Shown: positions 20,774-30,941, counted from the stretch's first letter. The stretch: DNA of 64,000 nucleotides from Dactylis glomerata (GCA_007115705.1 QXEO01001034.1:1736001-1800000); one strand, 5' to 3'. Made by a program: numbers and translations. Notes: generated by a model not told the origin, from the letters alone.

Positions 20774-22351
20774 CTTCTTGATAATCGAAAACTACTCTCA
20801 AAACTGATTTACCCAATCAGAAATTCCAGCCCATGTTTGGTTTTAACCCTATGAACAATGAGACCAATGCCATTCTTAACAAACTGCCCTCAAGACTGAA
20901 ATGATTGTTGTTTATCTTCAAAGAATTTCCATTTTAGACCTTACAAAAACCCCCCACAAAACACACACACTACTACCTCAAGGATATTTTTTGAAACTTA
21001 CCGCAATGAATTTAGGTCATTGGAAGCTTTGTTTTGCCCTCTCAAACATCACAACTATACACACGTGTTGTACACAAACCGCACAATTTGCACCTGATTG
21101 AATATGTCAATGCCTACGCTCCACCATGTCCCTAGTGTTTAGGCCAGCAACCAAAAGGAGCCACACAAAAGCCTTCTATTCAATCACTTACTTTTCCAAA
21201 ATAAATCTTAATATCAGAGACACCTCTAGCCCAGCAAGCATGAATTTATAGAAAGCCTTCTGGGTAATAAAAGTACATCTACCTATGAGACCTCGAATGC
21301 AAGTTGACTTTCAACAGCTGAAGAAGATCAACAATCTGGTGTAATTATATCAGAGATTTCTCAGGGATCGCAAAGTTATGTGCACTTTGCTCAAGCGGAT
21401 CATAGGCCTACTTAGATTGAAGAGAGAAATATCTATCAGTGGCAAAGTAATATTCCAGGAAATTGTACGGCAAGAAGGTTATCTCTCCACTTATCTTTCC
21501 AAAAAAAGAGTTGTTGCACCATTACTTAGTGAACACTCAGCTACACTTGCTCCACCCACTGCCTTGCGGAACACCAAGACTAGAGGATTTGGTCTACCTT
21601 GCGTATTAGTGCTAAAATAGGGTTATGCGAGCCGGGGTGGCGATGTCGGTGGTCGGAAACTAAGTGTAGTTATTTTTGCGATATGCGATGTTGTATAGCT
21701 CATGTTTTTTTTTGCTGCAAACATGCATGCGTTATGCTACAATTATTCCACGTGGCTGTTGTAATTGTTGCATTAATATTGTTTTCCGCAATGTTGTAAG
21801 TGTGTGCTCCATGTTTCATATGCATGTTTGTTAATTTTCTTGGTGATTTGTTGATGAAGGAAAAAAATATAGTGTTCATGTTGTCAAAATATTGTGACTT
21901 TTATTGCAGGATTTTGATAGAAGGCGGGAAAATGTTGCGAGGATGTCCAAAGGTAATTTTGTTATGCGGGATCAGACAGTGGGAAAGACTACTCATCAGA
22001 CGATTCTATTCTATCAATCCTAAAATTATTTGGTAACTTTATTCTATCATTCCTATAATTTTTTGCTATTTAACCAGGGCTTATAATGTTAAAAAAACTT
22101 AACAATGGCCGGACTTCAGCCTAAAAGAGTCTCGAAACAGAAAGAAAAGAACTCTGTAGAGCCTATTGGTTGTGACCGTACGTATTACTACTTTCTCCCT
22201 TTTATAGAGGCGAGTAAAATAGATCTATAGAACCCAAGTTTTCTTCATTGCAGTTGTCGCCCACTCGTATCCGCAAACTTGGTACGCCGTACAAGGAGTA
22301 GCACTGCTGAGATCGGTCGCCCATTAGTTACCAAATTCCAATCTGAAATTT

Positions 22352-23496
22352 TGAAAAACAAAAACCACATAATTATGGACGTCCCGGTCTTATCCAGACC
22401 ATCCATCCATGCCCTAAGATCCGTTGACTGGCTTCTAGACATTGCATACAGCCCCCTCACTTACTACAATTTTTAATCTATCAGTCCCTATTATTATGCA
22501 GAAAGCTCCCTCTATTACTACAATATAGAGTTATGGAACATGTACACAATCTGCAATTACTTCCCAATCTTTAGTTACATTTCATATCATTTGTGGTTCT
22601 AAAATGGTTAAGCTTTACCTCCATTTTATGTCCACCACAAGATCTGAAATATAATGTAGTACTATTTTATGCAAGGAAAAAATTAAATCAATAGAACCAC
22701 AACGTAGCAGATCATTTTTATTAATGATTTTCGCCAATTTCTGTTCATGAACAATGTAAACATTCAAGAACTAGTGAATGGAAGCAAAACTGAAACAAAA
22801 AAAGTCCAAGATAAAATCTAATTTTGCATCGACATCAAGCCCTCTATGGACAGATCCTGGCCAAGGAAGCCGGTGGTGCCCATGAATTAGCGAGCACGTC
22901 ATCCGGCTGAACGGGGCCGACGAGGAACTGCATGGCGCCGGACGGTGGGCGTGACGAGGCAGGCTTGTCCCTTCGTCGAGCTCAAGCGCGACGGCCATGG
23001 AGGATGAGGTGGCGGCGCCGGATCTCGGGAGCAGAGTTGGCGGCGATCGTGCAGCCGGTAGCAGCGTCGAGCACCGGGGGGGAGGGGGAGGGGGCGTGGC
23101 GGTGGTAGGGACGACGGGTATATGGAAGATGAACTGAGAAGGATGGGATAAGATGTAAAGATAAGGAGAGAGAAGATGGAGTTGTCCACTTTAGTTTCCA
23201 TCAAAGTTTTTATTAATACGCTATATCATCTTTTTTCATCCTGTGATGCTAAGTGCATCAGCATGCTAAAATATACTAAAACTCACAAATAGCATGCTAT
23301 AGCAGCGATCTAGTTTCGCTATAGCTTTTTTTCCGGCTGTCGCTAAATGGCATAGCCCGCTATTTAAAACTTTGATTTCCATAGAGGTGAGAAGATGGAT
23401 TTGTCCAGGTTATTCTTTACAAAACAAGTCGCACGAATCTCCAACAAGCTGCCTACGGTGAATATAGGCCCCGAACGTCTATACCTATGTGGAATG
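22352..23496. mobile_element. Mutator-like element (about 1.1 kb) in the unit C promoter region
   Basis: Unit A reads AATCTGAAGTTTCCATATCC without a break, whereas unit C is split between AATCTGAAATTT and CTGAACTTTCCATATCC. The duplicated flank is CTGAA(A/C)TTT (22343-22351, 23497-23505), 9 bp with one mismatch. Near the ends, 22365-22387 and the inverse of 23470-23492 match at 18 of 23 positions (CCACATA..TAT.GACGT.C.GG). No transposase is seen. It pushes the upstream flank about 1.1 kb away from the copy 3 promoter. Confidence 0.7.
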
Positions 23497-23503
23497 CTGA
23501 ACT

Positions 23504-23679
23504 TTCCATATCCTGGACTCCTGATCCCTTAATTTCCATATCTCGATCAGAGCTTTCCATATACTGCACGGGCTCGGCTCGAACCGCCTTTCCTTGCAGC
23601 AGAAGCCGTGAGCTTCGACCTTCGAGTCCCGCTCCGCTCCGACCTCCACTCCAAGAACCACTGTCCGTCCGCTATATAA
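23504..23679 (+). promoter_or_regulatory. Core promoter of MYB copy 3
   Basis: TTCCATATC at 23504-23512 and 23534-23542, a variant TTCCATATA at 23555-23563, and TATATAA at 23673-23679. Still intact, so copy 3 could be transcribed although its protein is altered. Confidence 0.5.
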
Positions 23680-23815
23680 GGCACCACGCAGCGGCAGCTT
23701 TAACCACCTCTGCGCCCAATTTCTTCTATTCCGATCCATCGCACGCGCACCAGCTTCGTCCCGCGAGAGGCGATCCATCGGAACACCGCGGAGGCCGAAG
23801 GGAGTTCGATCGACG

Positions 23816-24346
23816 ATGATGCCGTCGTCCTCGTTTCCGGGCACGTCTGGCCCCAGCGACGCCGCACGGCCGGCGGTCAGGAAGGCGATATGGAGCGAGG
23901 ATGAGGACCGCGTGCTGCGGGAGCAGGTGCACCGCCACGGCCCGCACAACTGGGACGTCATCTGCGTCCCGCTGCAGCCGGAGCGGAACGCCAAGTCGTG
24001 CCGCCTCCGCTGGTGCCAGCACCTCGACCCCCGGGTGGACGCCGACAGGCCCTTCACCTGCGACGAGGACAAGCTCATCGTCAAGTACCAGGCCCTCTAC
24101 GGCAACCGCTGGTCCAGCATCGCCGAGTTCCTCTCCGGCCGCACCGACAACGCCATCAAGAACCGCTCGAACTCCGTCCTCAGCAAGCACCACGACCACG
24201 CGCCACCCACGGCCGACCACCAGGCCCCCCCGCGCTACTACTGGGCTCCTCCGATCCTTGACAGGAGGAATCCCCAGCAGCTGGTTGTAAGTGTTGTTGT
24301 ACTGTTAGCCGTCTTGGCTTTGTTAATTCAAAGTTGGGCTTTTTGA
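23816..24346 (+). pseudogene. R2R3-MYB copy 3, degenerate, with retroposon-derived C-terminus (176-aa ORF)
   Basis: R2 keeps its three tryptophans, but in R3 the last core Trp of the recognition helix is Ser (NAIKNRSNS, S118), which should weaken folding and DNA binding. Shortly after the MYB domain about 75 bp found in copy 2 are missing, and an 87-bp retroposon tail has been inserted. The reading frame enters this tail and ends with a hydrophobic run, VVSVVVLLAVLALLI, followed by QSWAF and stop. Remnants of the lost C-terminal region (PPLPPRA..., DDDMS) persist after the insertion at about 24368-24420. Both LFPLAPGD motifs are gone. I call it a pseudogene, although the ORF itself is open. 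Confidence 0.8.
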
Positions 24347-24362
24347 GGCTTCCCTTAAAAAA
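24276..24362 (+). mobile_element. 87-bp retroposon tail (LINE-like) inside MYB copy 3
   Basis: GAGGAATCCCC (24265-24275) and GAGGACTCCCC (24363-24373) flank it as an 11-bp target duplication with one change. The insert ends in AAAAAA and carries TTAATTCAAAGTTGGGCTTT, a phrase like the 3' ends of plant LINEs. It is a severely 5'-truncated insertion. Confidence 0.65.
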
Positions 24363-24730
24363 GAGGACTCCCCCGCTGCCTCCCCGCGCGACCGAGGACA
24401 ACGACATGTCTGCGGAGGAGTGCTTCTTGATAATCAAGAAAATACTGAACTTCTTGTAATTTCCTTGCATGTTGATAATCAGGAGCTCAACATTAGCAAT
24501 TTTCTTGTTCAGAGAGTAATCAGTATGGAAATTTTCGCCTTGTCATACTTGCTTTGCTTGTTGGTATAAATTAGTTCACAAAAATTCTACTCTCTTGGTA
24601 AGTTTCTCCTCGGTGGAGGAGTAGTAGCGTCATGGTTCTTGCTAATCAAGAATATCCTGAATTTCTTGCAATTTCCTTGCATGTTGGTAATCAGCAAGTC
24701 TACCTTTAGCAATTTTCTTGTTAAGTATGG

Positions 24731-25425
24731 AAATTTTCGACTTCTTTTAATTTGCTGGCTTGTTGGTGTAGCCATTAGTCCAGGAAGATCTTGGGTTTTG
24801 GTAGCTTGATGGGAATCATTTGACCTTTTTGATAACTAATTACCTTCTGTTTTATATTGGTGCACTTCTGAGTTTGAAATCTGAACGTCCGTAGAAGCAA
24901 CCTTCTTCAGTTGTTTTGCATTGAACTCTGAATTCTGGAACAGCTTAGGATTGGAACGCTCGTGCTTTACATAACCAGACTGAAGGTTAGACTAGTTTAA
25001 TTATTTTGGCCCCTAAAGTGGCCCCTAAATTTTCGACTTCTTTTAATTTGCTGGCTTGTTGGTAGCCATTAGTTCAGGAAGATCTTGCATTTTGGTATGC
25101 TTGATGGGAATCAGGATTTGATCATTTGACCTTCTTGATAAGCACTCCAGTTCACTGCGTTTTACCGTGTTGCTTAACCCTCCATCATCAGGAAAATTAT
25201 ACCCAAGTCCCAAGTACATAGTTGTTTGCCCTGAATTCACCAATGTTCAGTCCTAATTACCCTCCTTCTATTTTGTATACTGGTGTACTTCTGACTGGAA
25301 ATCAGAACGTTCATTGCAGCAACCTTCTCCGGTTGTTTGCATTAAACTCTGAATTCTGAAACAGCTTAGGATTGAAACGCTCTTGCATAACCAGACTGAA
25401 GGTTAGACTAGATTAATTACAACCT
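24731..25425 (+). repeat. Direct duplication in the 3' flank of unit C
   Basis: The block from 'ttttcgacttcttttaatttgctggcttg' (about 24731-25005) recurs at about 25029-25425, including GAACAGCTTAGGATTG-type text and CATAACCAGACTGAAGGTTAGACTAG at the end of each copy. The second copy ends right at the promoter of the cysteine-rich gene at 25490, so that promoter was assembled next to MYB flank DNA. Copies differ by small indels. Confidence 0.7.
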
Positions 25426-25429
25426 GGGT

Positions 25430-25437
25430 TATATATA
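25430..25437 (+). promoter_or_regulatory. TATA box of the first cysteine-rich protein gene
   Basis: TATATATA lies about 53 bp ahead of the ATG at 25490, with a short CA-rich leader between (CAAACACGCACACATTC). Confidence 0.6.
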
Positions 25438-25489
25438 GGACTTCTTTCACAATCTCCGTCACTGCAAACACGCACACATTCTTAAAAAA

Positions 25490-26128
25490 ATGAGAGTGGT
25501 ATTCCCGGCTTCCGCTGAGCACGTTTACCCCGTCGTCGGCGTCGTTCTCTTAGCAACCATGGCGGTCGCCACGGCTGCCGGCGTCACCAACAGCAGCAAC
25601 ATGGTAAAGACGGGCAGCGGCGACGTCTCGCCTCCAGCGACGGCGACGGCGGCCAACAACTCCGATCAGTACATCTGCTACCTCTGCCAGCAGCGTAACA
25701 CCCTGATGATCAAGTGGTGCCCCTTGGACGTGGACGAATGCCACATCGCGTGCCTGTCGTCCCGCTCGTCCCCAGACTCCCCCCGCGCCCTGTCACTCCC
25801 CGGCCACAACGTCGACGACGACGGCGGTGACAGGAACGTGCTGGGGACCGGACCTGGCGGAGCGAACCCCGACGACTGCTACGTCATGAAACTGTACCCG
25901 GATGGCTCGTGGATCATCGTCTACGCGGTCAGCTGCAAGGCGGTGGCGGGCTGCTACCTTGTATGCGGCAACGGAGACGATGACGGGCGTGGGAGAACCT
26001 CCCCGGCCGTGGCCAAGGGCCCGCTGCTGCCCCGCCTCGACGCCAAGTTCCAGCGGTGCGGCGATCAGATCACGGCGTCAGGGGCGGATGCCGGCATGTT
26101 GCGCTTACAAAATGAAAAGCGGTTCTGA
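25490..26128 (+). CDS. Secreted cysteine-rich protein, copy 1 (212 aa, unknown family)
   Basis: I do not recognise a named family. The N-terminus (residues 1 to about 30) has a hydrophobic run ending VATAAG, a plausible signal peptide, so the product is probably secreted. Two conserved blocks follow. Block 1 has the spacing C-x2-C-x10-C-x6-C-x3-C (from CYLCQQRN to CHIAC). Block 2 has C-x18-C-x5-C-x3-C (from DDCYVMKLYPDGSW to CYLVCG). The same spacing recurs exactly in the paralogue at 30107. The linker between blocks is low-complexity and Asp/Gly/Pro-rich. Odd cysteine number in the two blocks plus a tenth Cys in FQRCGDQ near the C-terminus suggests five disulphides. Intronless, with a clear TATA box. 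Function unknown; a defence or cell-wall peptide role is only a guess. Confidence 0.8.
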   Translation: MRVVFPASAEHVYPVVGVVLLATMAVATAAGVTNSSNMVKTGSGDVSPPATATAANNSDQYICYLCQQRNTLMIKWCPLDVDECHIACLSSRSSPDSPRALSLPGHNVDDDGGDRNVLGTGPGGANPDDCYVMKLYPDGSWIIVYAVSCKAVAGCYLVCGNGDDDGRGRTSPAVAKGPLLPRLDAKFQRCGDQITASGADAGMLRLQNEKRF

Positions 26129-26551
26129 CAGAGAAATACTAAGCATTCGTCAAGACGTCTGATCCGAAGATCATCAGACTTGGTGTCAAGGAATATCTAG
26201 ATCGAACCGATATCTACCTACATGACTGCATCGAAACAACTATTTCTAGGCCGATTGAGCTAATTCAAATGTGCATGGTTCGATTTCATTATTTTGGGAG
26301 AACTGCATGATTGGATTTGGATGGTTTGGCATAAACGAGATTTTAAGCATTCTAGTTTCCCATTGGGACGGTCAAACATTTTATTACATTTCAATCCAAA
26401 ATCCGTTCAGCTCTGAATCCTTGTTTTGTGGCTGAAAAGCATCTCGACGATTCAGTGGTTTGTTTTTTCGGAAAATGCTGAAGGACACTGCTCAAGTGCT
26501 TGTTAGCGGCCACAAAATATCGCAATTGCTTCCTGAGCTAGGTAACCACGA
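26129..26551. other. 3' flank of the cysteine-rich gene
   Basis: AT-rich, probably containing the 3' UTR. No clear polyadenylation signal or repeat was singled out. Confidence 0.4.
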
Positions 26552-26838
26552 AGAGCAAGAACAATAATAGAGTCAATAGCCGGCTATAAGCAATTGCCAC
26601 ATTATTTATAGCCAACTTTATAGCCAACTTATACAATAGTTAGCTACAAAAGTGTGCAACTTTATGAATATATGGCCTACTTGACATACTCACAAAGTGC
26701 CTAGGAGCACGTGCAAAAGCTAGCTCTTGCATGAGAGTCCACCTCTCTTCTCTCTCCTCTCCTCTCTCCTCCAACCCATCATAAATATATTATTTAAATC
26801 CTTATAGCCAGCTGACTAGGCACTATTGTACTTGCTCT
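26552..26838. mobile_element. Harbinger/Tourist-like MITE (about 287 bp)
   Basis: The left end AGAGCAAGAACAATAATAGAG...AGCCGGCTATAAG matches the inverse of the right end CTTATAGCCAGCTGACTAGG...TTGTACTTGCTCT over about 38 bp. The terminal phrase GAGCAAGTACAATAG is one I associate with Tourist-like grass MITEs. The target duplication is not clear. Confidence 0.6.
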
Positions 26839-26839
26839 A

Positions 26840-27143
26840 ATAGTATAGCCAGCAACCGGCTATAGAGATATGCCATGTCATTTTAGAGTCATTATAGAGC
26901 CTACTCATATAATAGATGAGCTATTAGGTTGGCTCTTAGATAAGATTTAATTGCTTAATGCATGCATGCTATTGGTCTCATGCTCCATGCAAGCTACTTT
27001 TTCTTATTTCTTGTGCTATAGCCGGGCTACAAGGGAAGAGTCAGCTCTCTTCTCTCTCCTTCTTTCTCTCTTCTCCACATAGGAATTTTGATGACATGGC
27101 ACATGCTACAGCCTGCTGACTAGGCTTATTATACTTGCTCTTA
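26840..27143. mobile_element. Second, diverged Harbinger/Tourist-like copy
   Basis: It begins with TAGTATAGCCAGCAACCGGCTATAG and ends with CTGCTGACTAGGCTTATTATACTTGCTCTT, again inverted relatives of the neighbouring element. The two stand head to tail with no spacer, so a tandem or nested insertion produced the pair. Confidence 0.5.
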
Positions 27144-30106
27144 ATGCTTGGATTTTTCTCAGAGGCCGCCATGTTAGTCCATTCGGATCCATTCCAACTG
27201 TACATTCACGGAAGAAATTTGAGGACATCATGATACAAAGAATGAGATGTGTTGCACAACTAGATACAAAGAACACGGGAAATCTTCATTTTCCGGGCAG
27301 GAAAAAAGACAACCCTATCCGCCGTTGCTCTAGCTCATCCAAGCCCTTCCGGTGGATGGCAAACGGCGGACAACGGGCCCTCATCTCCTGGCCGTTCTTG
27401 CAATAGGAAAACTCTATCCGAAGCACATCAGTGGGCACCCTAGATATTGGCTACGTATATATGGTGAAGCACGAAGGCCAGCGACGGCCCCTGGATCATT
27501 CGGTGGTGGTCGAGTTGTTGGTGTTGCGTGGGGTGTGGGGTGTGGCAGCTGGAGCTGGCCACGGCGGGGGTGCCAAGGTTGTGGTGGCCAAGTTCATTGA
27601 ACAAGTGGGCCTACCGAGCGCCTTTTGCAGTGGCTTGCGGCCGAATGGTGGTGATTGTCAATAGAGAGTTCGCGGTTTCTTTTGAATAAGTATTGGTGGT
27701 GTCTTTTACCATAGGGTTAGTGGTTATCTGCTTAAATTATCTTTTATACACCCACCGTCATGTCAACTCTGACACAAATTTGGCATATTGCATGACTCAT
27801 CCCTAATCATGATATGCTCGCTTACTCCAAACCCTCTATATGCTCACTTATTGCACACCTAGTTCAACAAAAAAAATACAGTAGCATTCTATATTTAAAA
27901 TAGTGCTACTGTTATGCTGTTTTAGCATGATATAGCATGTTATTTTGTAAATAGCATCATAACAAGAAAAACTATGAAAATTTAGTGTAGACTCTCCAAA
28001 TATGATATAGCGTGCTATTCTTTCATTAAATTTATACAAGAATTTCTCCGTTCTTAAATTTAAAAAATTGTATCTCACAAATCGTATACTCGAGTGGCAT
28101 TCCAGTTTCACAACTATTGCAACAAGATTTTAAAACTAGATCTTATATTGATATGTTTTGATAACTTTTTTCTATTAATATTGTCACATTGTTTTCCTCT
28201 AGCTTGCCAGATTCTAATGACTTGGTTGCCAGGTTTCTGTATGCTATTATGCACTGCATGATACTACTTCGTGTGGAACGATACTATCTCTTATGTCTTG
28301 TAAATACTTGAGCACTCGCTTTTTAATTGTGCATCCCATTGCAATGTCTAAAAATATGTAAAAAAATCTGATAACTTGCACAATTATCATGTGGTAACTC
28401 GTTGCAGTAAAGTTGACAACCATACTTGTAATCTAGCAACTAGTGTGACGATAAAAATCGTTACATCCGCTTGGCCATTGTGAATATGATTGCACGCCCT
28501 TGTCGAAATGAACTTAGCGATGTGTATGGATTAGTAATCAGAATAAGTTTTAGAAAATAATTCATTTTAAATTATTTGATTTAGCAATTATTGTGCTGAC
28601 AAAGCTCATCCATGAGATATCATATTACTACATACATTCTTGTGCTCCCTCCTGCTAGGGGAAAAGCACATGCAAGTTGCCAGTACATTGCTAAAAGGCG
28701 GGTGTGGCGCATCTCGTTAGGTTATCCCATCAATGAAACATATAGCTTAGTTCATTTATTCCTAAATCATACTAGTAGAATTCTAAAATTAAGCATACTT
28801 ATTCCAGTTCGGTATCGATTCCTTCCAACTATATATTAAAGTCTGGACGTAGCCACACAACATATCGATTAGAACCCTAAGATCAAAATATACTAACTCA
28901 AGAGCCACTACCGCAGCGAGAGCACATGCCATTTTGTAAGTAGTTGCGATGTGTGTAGACATTTTTCTGGCGCGACTATGGGTGGGGCACCCTCTCACGC
29001 GTTCTGGACAGCGCGGGGTGCAGCGGGCAAGTGCCTCCTTAGATGACATGTGCCGGTCTTGCGTTGCACAACAACAGTGTATAGCGACGATGCGGGCAAA
29101 AATTCCGCAACCCGCGCACTCTACTTTTTTCGCTTTTTCCCCTTGGAGTACACTACAAAGATAAAAATACAGTACCAGTCAAATCAAAGGAAGTGCCATG
29201 TCTATCGGTACAGTGCATTGCATACGGAGTTATCTCAAACAGTGCACTGCATCCTGGTACTGTGCCATGCCTACTGAAGGTCGTGTCCTGCCTACTGACG
29301 TAGTGCACTGCCTATCTGAATGTAGTGCCTGCCTACCTATGTATTGCATTGAGAAAATGGACGCAGTGCCCCAGAAAACCGTGACAGTGCAAATCCAATG
29401 CAACTAACACACTCAATGCAGTGAAAAAATCGTAGAAACTTGTTAATATGGGATCAAGTTTTATAGATCTCGGCGAGACTAGCATAGTCGTGAAAATGAA
29501 TCGTAATTTAGACACTCAGTTCGAAAGTAATTTTTTCGTATTTAAGTATGCCAAAAAAAAAGGAAAAGACAACCAACACATTTTGCTGCCAACACGTGTC
29601 GAGGGGGGGTTGAGGGGCGGGCGGGGTGGTTATGCGCCACATGCTTGCACCGGGAGGACGCCCATTTCCTAATAATCTGATATATTTTTACATATATATG
29701 TCGTAATTGTAAATGAAAAATGGCCATGCACCAGGTTTTGATGAATTCTATGGAATTTAAATTGTGAGTGTTAAGCTTGACACCCTGGCCGTGAAATCGT
29801 AGATCCCTACTGATCTTCATATGTTGTCGTCGTTTCGTGTTTAATGCTCGTTGTATTCCACTCAATTTCGTCAAGCTGTATATGAAGATGCTGTAAATCT
29901 CTACTAATACGTGCCCATCAATTAAGCGAGAAGCACACATGAACACAGCCAATTTCTGGGGCTACATGCAAGACCGTTCAAAAATTTCGAAGAACGAGCA
30001 AGCATTCATTCTGCCACTACACACCAAAACCACGGCTCGACTACATCACTCTGAACAAGCTGGAGGCACGCACCATCTGACCATCTCTCTCCCTCACACT
30101 CATGCT
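27144..30106. other. Intergenic region between the two cysteine-rich genes
   Basis: Nearly 3 kb without a supported gene. 27340-27660 is GC-rich with short ORFs but no domain. 27850-28140 contains repeated TAGCATG/ATAGCATGATATAG phrases also seen at 23270-23370. 29190-29410 is an array of CAGTGCACTGC/CTGCCTAC-like phrases, probably part of a decayed DNA transposon. I cannot set borders for any of these. Confidence 0.4.
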
Positions 30107-30664
30107 ATGCTCTCGCACCGTCGCACGGCCAGGATGCCTCTCTCGGCAGCTTCCGCCCTCCGCGCCTCCTCCCTCGTCCTCCTGCTCATCGCGGCCACCG
30201 CTACGGACGGTGCCAGCAGCGGGACGACGGCCATCAACGGCAACTTGTCGGCGGCGCGGCCCAGCGACGACACGGAGACGTACCTCTGCTACCTCTGCGA
30301 CAGGCGCAACCCGATGCTGATCAAGTACTGTCCCATCTACTGGGACTGGTGCCACCTCATGTGCTACGACGGGGACGTCGTCGTCGCCGATCCCGCCGCG
30401 GCCCTGCGCCCGGCGGCGCCAGCCGTGGGCCCCCGCGACGAATACGGCCAGGATTGCTACGTCATGAAGCTGTACCAGAACGGCTCCTACGTCATCGTCA
30501 GCCACCACGACTGCTCCATGATGGCCCGTTGCATCCTCAGCTGCGGCGGCGGCGACGTTGCCGACAGCAAAGCCCTGGGCGTGGCCTCCGCCCGGCCGGT
30601 GGCAGCGACGGCGCCCCAGGGAATGCTGCCGCCGTCGTCGCGAGTCGCCGAATTCCAGCGCTAG
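30107..30664 (+). CDS. Secreted cysteine-rich protein, copy 2 (185 aa, unknown family)
   Basis: Paralogue of the gene at 25490 with exactly the same cysteine spacing: C-x2-C-x10-C-x6-C-x3-C from CYLCDRRN to CHLMC, then C-x18-C-x5-C-x3-C from DCYVMKLYQNGSY to CILSCG. A signal peptide is likely (ALRASSLVLLLIAATATDGAS). The start at 30107 was chosen because it directly precedes the signal peptide; 30134 is an in-frame alternative and an upstream ATG at 29939 would add a non-conserved 56 residues. The frame stops after FQR, where copy 1 continues with CGDQ; the DNA after the stop (CTGCGGCGATCAG) still matches copy 1, so a 4-base insertion (CTAG) has shortened this protein and removed its last Cys. 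Confidence 0.8.
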   Translation: MLSHRRTARMPLSAASALRASSLVLLLIAATATDGASSGTTAINGNLSAARPSDDTETYLCYLCDRRNPMLIKYCPIYWDWCHLMCYDGDVVVADPAAALRPAAPAVGPRDEYGQDCYVMKLYQNGSYVIVSHHDCSMMARCILSCGGGDVADSKALGVASARPVAATAPQGMLPPSSRVAEFQR

Positions 30665-30941
30665 CTGCGGCGATCAGGCCATGGCTCTGTCAACGAGGGC
30701 CGTCCCCGGCGGCGTGTAGCAGCAAGCGGCGGCGCTCCATTTGGGACGGATGCGCGGCCGCGCGTGACGGTGTGTAAACATGCATGCAAAGCCAAATGTC
30801 CTTTACCCGAAAAAAATGGCCAAATGTCCTCGTGCCTTGATGGCAAGATATGATAGGTTGTGGAATTATAAACATGGCTATTTGGATAATATAATTCCAC
30901 ATCACAATGACATTTTGGTCCTTCGTTGTATATGTCACATA

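Larger units (their letters stand above)
19712..20775. other. Mosaic insertion of plastid DNA (NUPT) made of three gene pieces
   Basis: Between 'gtaattgtctt' and 'gcttcttgataatc', which are adjacent in unit A (about 8930-8955), lie fragments of plastid rpl23 (minus), rpoC2 (minus) and atpB (plus). A leading piece at 19712-19926 is consistent with organelle flank but I cannot name it. The fragments are not neighbours in this arrangement in grass plastomes, so they were joined before or during insertion. A mitochondrial source that already carried plastid DNA is an alternative. Confidence 0.85.
20800..25260 (+). repeat. MYB tandem unit C (split by a 1.1-kb insertion)
   Basis: Collinear with unit A from 'ccaatgccattctt' near 20868 through the block with CTTGCGGAACACCAAGACTA (about 21565), the MYB promoter and a rearranged MYB copy, to 3' flank phrases shared with 12650-13110. 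It lacks the (CT)n tract and the 3.4-kb insertion of unit A. Confidence 0.7.

Noticed and set aside
29939..30106. 56-residue N-terminal extension of the second cysteine-rich protein
   Set aside because: It would bury the signal peptide and is not shared with the paralogue.
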